A DNA stretch of 5,537 nucleotides from Nitratifractor sp. (GTDB lineage: Bacteria; Campylobacterota; Campylobacteria; Campylobacterales; Sulfurovaceae): the NCBI GenBank assembly GCA_015485845.1, contig WFSU01000209.1:1-5537 (forward strand). The letters are read 5' to 3'. Shown here in pieces: positions 1-5,494 of this stretch. The position numbers and the translations under genes were made by a program. Under the pieces are notes generated by a model, which did not search any database, had not been told where the DNA came from, and was given only the letters and a program-made list of their open reading frames with translations. How positions within the stretch are numbered: the first letter of the stretch is position 1; every line of letters begins with the position of its first letter.

Positions 1-552
1 CTGTTCCCCTCCATCACCAAAGACCTCAAACACGGTCGCGAAGAGCAGGCTTATGCCAACCTCGCACGGGCATTCTGGCTCATGGCCTTCGCCCTCGGTG
101 CAGCGATGCTCGGGGGGATGCTGCTGGCTGAGCCGATCGTGTGGCTGCTGTTTGAACACGGGCATTTCACCCAGCACGACACTCTCATCACCGCCAACGT
201 CCTGCGGATGTACATGATCGGGCTCATCCCCTTCGGGCTGACCAAACTCCTCTCCCTCTACCTCTATGCTTCCCACCGTCAAGCCAAAGCCGCCAAAATC
301 GCCAGCCTCTCTCTGGCGGCCAATGTCCTTGCCTCCCTGAGTCTTATCAAACCGCTGGGCGTTGTGGGGCTGGCACTGGCCGGAAGTATTGGGGGATGGG
401 TACTGTTTGTTCTAACCCTGCGTGAATTGGGTTGGGAGAGAATGGGAACCATCCTCCTCTCGAAGAAACTGCTCTACTGGACACTGGGAATGATCCTCTT
501 CGCCGGGGTACTCTATGTGATCAATCTCCAGCTGATCGGATGGATCCGGTAG
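1..552 (+). CDS. murJ: Lipid II flippase MurJ (MviN family), C-terminal part
   Basis: MurJ moves the peptidoglycan precursor lipid II across the inner membrane and belongs to the MOP transporter superfamily. Only the last 183 residues are in the window; the 5' end lies outside, and the reading frame is open from base 1 to the TAG at 550-552. The visible part is very hydrophobic, with about five likely membrane helices (residues near 26-48, 65-88, 97-115, 120-140 and 155-178 of the fragment), fitting the last helices of the usual 14. The opening LFPSITKDL and the segment LFEHGHFTQHDT (fragment residues 50-61) match the conserved family region that usually reads like LFERGxFTxxDT. The protein ends in a short positively charged tail (WIR). 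The next gene is convergent, so transcription probably stops at the palindromic element just downstream. In other Campylobacterota murJ is commonly followed by cysS; here about 3.5 kb separates them. Family assignment is strong. Confidence 0.93.
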   Translation: MFPSITKDLKHGREEQAYANLARAFWLMAFALGAAMLGGMLLAEPIVWLLFEHGHFTQHDTLITANVLRMYMIGLIPFGLTKLLSLYLYASHRQAKAAKIASLSLAANVLASLSLIKPLGVVGLALAGSIGGWVLFVLTLRELGWERMGTILLSKKLLYWTLGMILFAGVLYVINLQLIGWIR

Positions 553-567
553 GCACGGTGATTCTGG

Positions 568-610
568 AGGCAGGACTTCAGTCCTGCCTAACGGGACTGA
601 AGTCCCTGCC
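568..610. repeat. Double palindrome, REP/BIME-like, possible bidirectional terminator
   Basis: This lies in the 72-base gap between the convergent murJ and hybrid-kinase-like genes. Bases 568-589 form a perfect inverted repeat with 10-base arms (AGGCAGGACT / AGTCCTGCCT) around a 2-base centre. Bases 593-606 form a second one with 6-base arms (GGGACT / AGTCCC). The two also pair with each other: 569-584 is complementary to 594-610 over 16 pairs with a single bulged C, leaving a 9-base loop. There is no good T-tract on either side, so a classical intrinsic terminator is not clear. Two linked, mutually inverted GC-rich palindromes between genes are typical of REP/BIME elements spread by RAYT-type (TnpA_REP) transposases. 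The structure is seen directly; the REP label is inference because no second copy is in the window. Confidence 0.6.
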
Positions 611-624
611 CCTGATTAGATCCT

Positions 625-3141
625 TTACGAAAGATACGCGTCAATCGCTCCATTCAACCGAGCCAGTTCTTCACGGTACGGAGAGATATACCGCTCCAAC
701 AAATCGTATTTGCGGTAAAGCAACATCGTCAGGGTTTCCGAAACCACTTCATGCAGTCGTTGGGCACCAATCGAACCGGTCAACCCACGCAAATCGACAC
801 AGAGGATGCGCAACTGCTCATAGCGCATGTCCTGAATCAACTTTTCGAACACCACGTCGCTGTTACCGTAAAATTCCTGGAATTCGTTCAACACTTCCCG
901 GTAAAGCAGTGTATTGTTCTGCATATTGCCGATCGCTTCTTGGGTTTCCAGCCCAACTTCTTCGGAGGAGACTTTATCTGCTGCTGTAGTGAGTGCATCC
1001 GGTCGCTGGCTTGTTTCCGGGAGGAAACGGGCAAACGCACTGTAGAGTTTGCCGATCTTCAATGGTTTGGCCAGGTAGCCGTTGGCGCCGGAGGCAAACA
1101 TTTTGTCTACCTCATGCTCGGAAGCCAATGCCGTGAGGGTTACGACGGGGATGTTCCGGAAGCGCTCCTGTGCATGAATCTTCTGTGTCGCCGTAAAACC
1201 ATCCATCACCGGCATACTGATATCCATCAGGATCATGTCCACCTGCTCACCCACATCATCCAGTCGCTCCAGTGCCTCCTGCCCGTTGTTGGCGATTGAG
1301 AGGGTCAGGCCTGCTTTGGCGAGCATCCCTTTGAGGACTTTCTGGTTGACGAGATTATCCTCGACGATCAACAGATGGGCACCGGCAAAACGGGCAAAAT
1401 CCTCGAGTGTCACATCGGTACGGTTGGCAAAGTCCCCTCGATAGACCTCCGGAGTCTTCTCGGTCGATGCGGAAGTCTCCGGTATGGCTTCGACTGCGTG
1501 TTCGGCCTCCGGGTGGGCTAATTGTAATAATACATCAAGAATGTGCTGCTGGGTCAACGGCTTTTTCATCCGCACATCCGCCACCCCTTCGACCGGGATT
1601 GTCTCGGATGCATAGAGATTTTCGAGGCTGATGACCTGCAGGGGTGTCCGTCCACGGATCTCCTCGAGGCGTCGCCGATACGTCGCCTCGAGGAGGGTAT
1701 TATCAATAGCCACGATGTCATAACGGGAAAAATCGGGCATCTGCGCCGCAAAAGACTCTGCCGACATCTCCGTGATGGTCATTTTGAAATAGTCCAGAAA
1801 CCGATGCAGTGCTTTGAGGACATCGGGATTGCGATCGACGATCAGGATCCGCTGTCCCATAATCTCCTGATTCGTAAGGCGATACTGGCGGCGTTCGGCG
1901 GGACGCTCCCCTACCGGGAATGTCAAGACCATCTCGGTGGCGGAAGTTTCCCGACTCAACAGGGTCAATGCTCCCCCCATCAGCTCCAGCAATTCCCGGG
2001 CAACAAACAACCCAAGGCCAAGATACTTTTGTGTTGCTTCATCGTAATGGGCATCGAAAAGTGTCTCCTCCTCCGGCAAATCGGCATCAGCATAAAGCGT
2101 CACTTCGAGCCTCTGCCCCAGCTGTTTGTCCGAGCGTAAATGGGCTCCCAGGCGCACAACGCGACTCGGCGTATGGCACATCAAATGTTCGATCAGATTG
2201 GTCAGCACCTGCGCCATATGCAGCGAATCGGCTTCGAGCTGCCTCGGAACATCCCGGGCGACGTCAAAAACCAGCTCTTTGTCGCTGGCACGGCATGCAT
2301 TGTGCAACGTCCCGGCGATTTCATGCAAGACGTTATTGATATCAAACGGTGCTCGTTGGATGGTCACTTTGTGGGCTTTGATCTGGAGAAATTTGATCAG
2401 ATCACCGGTGATCCCGAGCAGCTCGTTTTCCCCGTCGATCACATGTTGGACATCCTCTCTGAGGCGACCATCTTCCGATTTCTCAGCCAGAGAACGGGTA
2501 CGATTTACTGTCTCCTGCGCCAATGTATGTATGTTTTCTCCCATCTGAGCCAGGACGGTATGCTGCTTGATCTCGAGTGCTTTCTGACGCGCTTCGATCT
2601 GGGCATGCTCCCGCTTGATCCGTCGGAGCTGATCGGAGGAGAGAAACATGTAGAGTATTCCAATCAACGCAAGACCAAACAGGGCAATCCAGATCGTCTT
2701 TTCTTCTGTATCATTGGTTGAGACGTGTGAGGGAAGCACCGGAGGAAGTGCCTGCATCGGCGACGCTGGCTCTGACGGGGCAGTGTGTATCGTTTGTGCC
2801 GGGGGTGTCTTGTCTGGGAGCGGTGCCTGTTGCTCGATCACCACCGCTGCAGGAAATGACATGCGCAGCGTCAGATAAATTTCGGCAAATCGCTCGTCCG
2901 GGACAAATGGACCCACACGAAGAGCGGAGGTTTCTCCAAAAGATATCTGTTCGATGTGTGCCCGGTTTTTCTGCAGCAGGGTTTCCAGCCGGGCATCGTC
3001 AGTAAACAAGTGTTCCAGCCGAATGTGCACTGCCTGTGTCGTATTGGCCTCCTCTCCATACGCGACAACGATGTAGTTCACGATATTCTCAGCCCATACT
3101 CCGCTCCAGATCAGCAGAAACCCCCAGACTAATTTACCCAT
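625..3141 (-). CDS. Hybrid sensor histidine kinase-like protein (SPOR-like/TM/DHp-CA/REC/REC/HPt), probable pseudokinase
   Basis: The 838-residue product has BarA/tripartite-hybrid architecture. In order: signal peptide 1-17 (ending VWA before EN); SPOR-like beta-alpha-beta-beta-alpha-beta periplasmic domain about 20-104 with the hallmark ALRVGPF at 73-79; Pro-rich linker 105-147; membrane helix about 149-168; coiled coil 170-200; DHp 195-255; CA 265-411; REC1 431-540; REC2 588-707; HPt about 728-825. Several catalytic positions are altered: H-box MSHEIRTP reads MGENIHTL (His to Glu202), N-box NLxxNA reads NLIEHL (Asn to His319), the G1 box DxGxG reads YADAD, and HPt AHxLKG reads CVDLRG (His to Val782). 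The G2-like GLGL (375-378) remains. REC2 is intact (E594, D595, D640, T670, K692); REC1 has D436-R437, D480, S505 and K527. The ATG at 3141 is chosen because AAGGAG lies 6 bases before it; an upstream in-frame GTG at 3174 has no well-spaced site. It overlaps the preceding gene by 8 bp. The architecture is solid; loss of kinase activity is inferred from motifs. Confidence 0.88.
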   Translation of the reverse strand: MGKLVWGFLLIWSGVWAENIVNYIVVAYGEEANTTQAVHIRLEHLFTDDARLETLLQKNRAHIEQISFGETSALRVGPFVPDERFAEIYLTLRMSFPAAVVIEQQAPLPDKTPPAQTIHTAPSEPASPMQALPPVLPSHVSTNDTEEKTIWIALFGLALIGILYMFLSSDQLRRIKREHAQIEARQKALEIKQHTVLAQMGENIHTLAQETVNRTRSLAEKSEDGRLREDVQHVIDGENELLGITGDLIKFLQIKAHKVTIQRAPFDINNVLHEIAGTLHNACRASDKELVFDVARDVPRQLEADSLHMAQVLTNLIEHLMCHTPSRVVRLGAHLRSDKQLGQRLEVTLYADADLPEEETLFDAHYDEATQKYLGLGLFVARELLELMGGALTLLSRETSATEMVLTFPVGERPAERRQYRLTNQEIMGQRILIVDRNPDVLKALHRFLDYFKMTITEMSAESFAAQMPDFSRYDIVAIDNTLLEATYRRRLEEIRGRTPLQVISLENLYASETIPVEGVADVRMKKPLTQQHILDVLLQLAHPEAEHAVEAIPETSASTEKTPEVYRGDFANRTDVTLEDFARFAGAHLLIVEDNLVNQKVLKGMLAKAGLTLSIANNGQEALERLDDVGEQVDMILMDISMPVMDGFTATQKIHAQERFRNIPVVTLTALASEHEVDKMFASGANGYLAKPLKIGKLYSAFARFLPETSQRPDALTTAADKVSSEEVGLETQEAIGNMQNNTLLYREVLNEFQEFYGNSDVVFEKLIQDMRYEQLRILCVDLRGLTGSIGAQRLHEVVSETLTMLLYRKYDLLERYISPYREELARLNGAIDAYLS

Positions 3142-3688
3142 TGTTTTCTCCTTGTAAGGTGTCGATCGTTTCACCCATCCGTTCTTGATTCGCCTGAAAA
3201 TTGGTTTGTTCTTGTGAAAGATAACGCAAATGTTTTCGCTGGTAGATCGAACTCGCTAAACCGACAAAAGCCAGTAGGAAGATCGCTGCCCAAGCCCAGT
3301 CAAGCGGTTGCATCCCTATTTGTGCATCTGCGGCGGTGGCAGACACATGAACCTTTTTCGGGGTTGCAGCCGTCGACGAGTGGTTCACAAAAAACATTTC
3401 CGGATAGCGTCGCTCAAGCGCCAGAACCAGCGCATTGCGTGCGGCAAGTGATCGAATTGGCTCTACGACCAGAGCCTGTACCTTTCCAAACGACCGTATG
3501 GTAAGTTTGACCCGGTACCGGGCGAAGAGAGAAGCAAGCGCTTCGTCCTGCTCCTGAGCCAGCAGCAACTTGAGTGAGGCTATCCGCACCGACTTAGCAT
3601 CTCGGCTACCCGTCAGTACCAGCATTTCAGGGACTGTCCCCCCAAAACTCAGTGCAAACGACAGCATCCACAACCATAATATCCGCAT
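3134..3688 (-). CDS. Membrane-anchored SPOR-like periplasmic protein, paralogue of the downstream sensor module
   Basis: I know no named family for this 184-residue protein. It has a signal peptide (about 1-17, LWMLSFALSFGG core), a periplasmic alpha/beta domain about 20-103, a linker, one membrane helix (about 130-149, core AAIFLLAFVGLASS) and a short charged, Gln-rich cytoplasmic coil ending at 184. It aligns by eye with the N-terminal 210 residues of the next gene: LTIRSFGKVQALVVEPI against IEQISFGETSALRVGPF, ALERRYPEMFFV against TLRMSFPAAVVI, and MGETIDTLQGE against MGENIHTLAQE after the membrane helix. It therefore appears to be a diverged copy of that sensor module without any kinase or receiver part. 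The SPOR hallmark GPF has become EPI, so glycan binding may be lost. The start is supported by AGAGGAG at 3700-3694, 5 bases before the ATG. It is first in a two-gene operon and its stop overlaps the next start. A co-receptor or assembly partner role is inference; a truncated relic is the alternative. Confidence 0.85.
   Translation of the reverse strand: MRILWLWMLSFALSFGGTVPEMLVLTGSRDAKSVRIASLKLLLAQEQDEALASLFARYRVKLTIRSFGKVQALVVEPIRSLAARNALVLALERRYPEMFFVNHSSTAATPKKVHVSATAADAQIGMQPLDWAWAAIFLLAFVGLASSIYQRKHLRYLSQEQTNFQANQERMGETIDTLQGENNG
3148..3153 (-). promoter_or_regulatory. Ribosome binding site deciding the hybrid-kinase-like gene start
   Basis: On the minus strand AAGGAG stands 6 bases before the ATG at 3141-3139 and lies inside the last codons of the preceding 184-aa gene. 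It supports a start at residue MGKLVWGF, directly followed by a good signal peptide. The alternative GTG at 3174 would add 11 charged residues in front of the signal sequence and has no spaced Shine-Dalgarno. The position within the upstream gene, and the ATGGGTAA overlap of start and stop, suggest translational coupling. Confidence 0.8.
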
Positions 3689-3728
3689 GCGATCTCCTCT
3701 TTCCTCTCTCTTGTCCGAAACATACCCT

Positions 3729-3734
3729 ATTATA
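3729..3734 (-). promoter_or_regulatory. Candidate -10 box for the minus-strand sensor operon
   Basis: TATAAT reads on the minus strand from 3734 to 3729, about 40 bases before the start codon at 3688, which would give a leader of roughly 35 bases. No good -35 is seen at 16-18 bases; weak -35 conservation is usual for sigma-70 promoters in Campylobacterota. An alternative is TACAAT (3749-3744) with TTGACC (3770-3765), spaced only 15 bases. The box shares the self-complementary octamer ATTATAAT (3729-3736) with the opposite promoter. Confidence 0.4.
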
Positions 3735-3736
3735 AT
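3731..3736 (+). promoter_or_regulatory. Candidate -10 box for the dodecin gene
   Basis: A perfect TATAAT lies 55 bases before the dodecin ATG at 3792, giving a leader of about 49 bases. TTGTCC at 3711-3716 could be a -35, but the spacing to this hexamer is only 14; with AATAAT at 3734-3739 it would be 17. The hexamer overlaps the -10 of the divergent sensor operon, so the two promoters could hardly be occupied together. Confidence 0.45.
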
Positions 3737-3741
3737 AATCT

Positions 3742-3755
3742 CTATTGTACAATAG
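3742..3755. promoter_or_regulatory. Perfect 14-bp palindrome, candidate operator
   Basis: CTATTGTACAATAG is identical to its own reverse complement. It lies in the divergent intergenic region, at about +1 to +14 of the predicted dodecin transcript and just upstream of the -10 of the sensor operon. A dimeric regulator bound here could affect both directions. I do not recognise it as the site of a specific regulator family. AT-rich intergenic DNA gives short palindromes by chance, but 14 perfect bases at this position are notable. Confidence 0.4.
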
Positions 3756-3791
3756 GTTGTTTCAGGTCAACTTTAAATTCAAGGAGTTTCC

Positions 3792-4004
3792 ATGTCCAAA
3801 GTCGTCAAAGTAATCGAAGTCCTCGCCCAATCAGAGAAGAGTTGGGAAGATGCCGCTGCCAAAGCGGTCAAAGCCGCCAGTAAATCGATCAAAAACATCA
3901 AATCGATCTATATCGTCGATATGAGTGCCAAAGTGGAAGGTGATGCCATCGTCAAATACCGCGTCAACGCCAAGATATCCTTTCTGATCGGCAAGAAAAA
4001 GTAA
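3792..4004 (+). CDS. Dodecin-family protein, lacking the flavin-stacking Trp
   Basis: Dodecins are small cytoplasmic proteins of about 65-75 residues that form hollow dodecamers and store or buffer flavins; a subset binds no flavin. This 70-residue protein has the family pattern: beta strand KVIEVLAQSEKSWEDAAAKAV (residues 6-26, with the very conserved S-W-E-x-A-A), a helix to about residue 34, then strands IYIVDMSAKVE and IVKYRVNAKISFLI. Most flavin-binding dodecins carry a Trp in the segment NLRWFEV; here it reads NIKSIYI, with Ser38 at that place. This resembles the calcium dodecin (SecE2-like) type I recall from mycobacteria. The start has AAGGAG at 3781-3786, 5 bases before the ATG. It is divergent from the sensor operon and followed 92 bases later by cysS, which has its own candidate promoter. 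Family assignment is strong; the ligand is uncertain. Confidence 0.9.
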   Translation: MSKVVKVIEVLAQSEKSWEDAAAKAVKAASKSIKNIKSIYIVDMSAKVEGDAIVKYRVNAKISFLIGKKK

Positions 4005-4056
4005 CCTTCCATTTCACACTCCGCCCCACTTCCGGGGCCACTAATCTTCCCTGCGA

Positions 4057-4062
4057 TATAAT
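4057..4062 (+). promoter_or_regulatory. Candidate -10 box for cysS
   Basis: TATAAT sits 34 bases before the cysS ATG, giving a short leader of about 28 bases. The region 17 bases upstream is GC-rich (GGGGCC) and offers no -35, so the call rests on the hexamer and its position alone. It would allow cysS to be expressed separately from the dodecin gene. Confidence 0.4.
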
Positions 4063-4086
4063 ACCCGCAAATCTTACGCATCACAA

Positions 4087-4110
4087 GGTCATTTTCATGG
4101 TCATTTTCGA
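4087..4110 (+). repeat. Imperfect 12-base tandem duplication across the cysS start
   Basis: GGTCATTTTCAT (4087-4098) is followed directly by GGTCATTTTCGA (4099-4110), 10 of 12 bases identical. The first copy supplies the end of the ribosome binding site (AAGG at 4085-4088) and the AT of the start codon; the second encodes residues 2-4 (VIF). Because the unit is 12 bases, the frame is kept. A small slippage duplication is the simplest origin. Confidence 0.6.
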
Positions 4111-5494
4111 CAGTGCCACCCGTACCAAACGTCCCTTCGAACCTATCCGTCCCAATCGTGCCGACATCTACGTCTGCGGCCCGACGGTCTACGACGATGC
4201 CCATCTCGGTCATGCCCGCAGTGCCCTGAGCTTCGATCTGCTCACTCGGACACTCCGAGCACTGGGCTATGACGTCACGCTGGCCAAAAACTTTACCGAT
4301 GTCGATGACAAGATTCTCAAAAAGATGGAGGAGACCGGGCAGACCATACAGGAGATCACCGATTATTACATCGACCGCTACCTTGATGAGATGGGGCAGC
4401 TCGGTGTCCGACGCGCCGACATCGAACCCAAGGCGACCGAATCCCTCGACGCTATGCAAGCCATGATCCAGCGCCTCCTCGATACCGGTCATGCGTACCA
4501 GACGAGCAACGGCGATGTCTACTTTGACACCACCCGGGACGCCGAGTACGGTTCCCTCTCCCACCGTGCTAGTGACGAAGAGAGCCAGAGCCGCGTCGCA
4601 CACGCCGACGAAAAACGCGATCCTAAAGACTTCGCCCTCTGGAAAGCGTGTGAAGGGGACGATCAAGTCTGCTTCGACCTCCCCTTCTCTTCCGGGCGCC
4701 CGGGGTGGCACATCGAATGCTCGGCGATGATCGAGAAACATTTCGAAGGGACACCGGAGTACAGCATCGACATCCATGGCGGCGGTGCCGATCTGTTGTT
4801 CCCCCACCATGAGAACGAAGCAGCGCAGAGCCGCTGTGCTACCGGGCATGCACTGGCCAAATACTGGATGCACAACGGTTTCGTGCAGATCGACGGGGAG
4901 AAGATGTCCAAGAGTCTGGGCAACAGTTTCTTCCTCAAGGACGCCCTCGCACAATACGACGGCGAAATCCTCCGCTACTATCTCATCGGGGTGCACTACC
5001 GCAACGACTTTAATTTCAACGAAGTGGATCTCCTCGCCGCCAAAAAGCGCCTCGATAAGCTCTACCGCCTCAAAAAACGCCTCATCCCCGGTACCCCCTC
5101 TCAGCCTGATCTGGCCTTCAAATCCGCCTTACTCGAAGCGATGAGCGATGACCTCAACATCTCTGAAGCCCTCGCCACCGTCGATGGAATGGTCAACGCT
5201 GCTAACGAAGCGCTCGATGCCGATCCGAAGAACAAAGCTTTGAAGAAAACAACCCTGGCAAATCTTGCCCTCATAGATGATGTGCTCGGTTTTGGCGGCA
5301 AAGACCCCTATGCCTACTTCCAACTCGGCCTGGCACCTGAGCTGATTGCCAAAGTCGAACGTCTCATCGCCGAACGGGCTACAGCCAAAAAATCCCGCGA
5401 CTTTGCCCGTGCCGATGCCCTGCGGGATGAGCTTACTGCACTCGGAATTGCTATCATGGATACCGTTGAAGGAACCGTGTGGGAAAAAATTTAA
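4097..5494 (+). CDS. cysS: Cysteinyl-tRNA synthetase
   Basis: CysRS joins cysteine to tRNA-Cys using ATP in the cytoplasm and is essential for translation. The 465-residue product has the usual full length (E. coli about 461). The class I Rossmann core starts with YVCGPTVYDDAHLGHARS, giving the HIGH-type motif HLGH at 36-39 and the first zinc ligand Cys27. The other zinc ligands match Cys208 (in GWHIECSAMI) and His237 and Glu241 (in FPHHENE). The KMSKS loop is at 269-273. The anticodon-binding helical region follows from about 310, with the usual DALRDEL segment near the C-terminus (440-446). The start fits the family, which usually begins MxIYDTxTxxKxPF; AAGG lies 8 bases upstream. All catalytic and zinc residues are present, so it should be active. 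The wording of the sequence (FTDVDDKILKKM, DEESQSRV, DPKDFALWK) is close to Campylobacterota CysRS as I recall it. Confidence 0.98.
   Translation: MVIFDSATRTKRPFEPIRPNRADIYVCGPTVYDDAHLGHARSALSFDLLTRTLRALGYDVTLAKNFTDVDDKILKKMEETGQTIQEITDYYIDRYLDEMGQLGVRRADIEPKATESLDAMQAMIQRLLDTGHAYQTSNGDVYFDTTRDAEYGSLSHRASDEESQSRVAHADEKRDPKDFALWKACEGDDQVCFDLPFSSGRPGWHIECSAMIEKHFEGTPEYSIDIHGGGADLLFPHHENEAAQSRCATGHALAKYWMHNGFVQIDGEKMSKSLGNSFFLKDALAQYDGEILRYYLIGVHYRNDFNFNEVDLLAAKKRLDKLYRLKKRLIPGTPSQPDLAFKSALLEAMSDDLNISEALATVDGMVNAANEALDADPKNKALKKTTLANLALIDDVLGFGGKDPYAYFQLGLAPELIAKVERLIAERATAKKSRDFARADALRDELTALGIAIMDTVEGTVWEKI

Noticed and set aside
751..2721. Several plus-strand open frames of 140-200 codons within the hybrid-kinase-like gene
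   Set aside because: They are overlapping shadows opposite a clear multi-domain protein, with no recognisable motifs and no convincing start signals.
3142..3174. Upstream GTG start adding 11 residues to the hybrid-kinase-like protein
   Set aside because: There is no well-spaced ribosome binding site, and it would place charged residues ahead of a good signal peptide; the ATG at 3141 has AAGGAG at ideal spacing.
4023..4038. Hairpin GCCCC-ACTTCC-GGGGC after the dodecin gene as a terminator
   Set aside because: The stem is only 5 pairs and no T-tract follows, so it is too weak to call.
3908..4996. Long open frame of 362 codons on the minus strand opposite cysS and the dodecin gene
   Set aside because: It is antisense to two well-supported genes, shows no recognisable family, and its composition (many Val, Gly and Glu) follows from the codon bias of the cysS strand.
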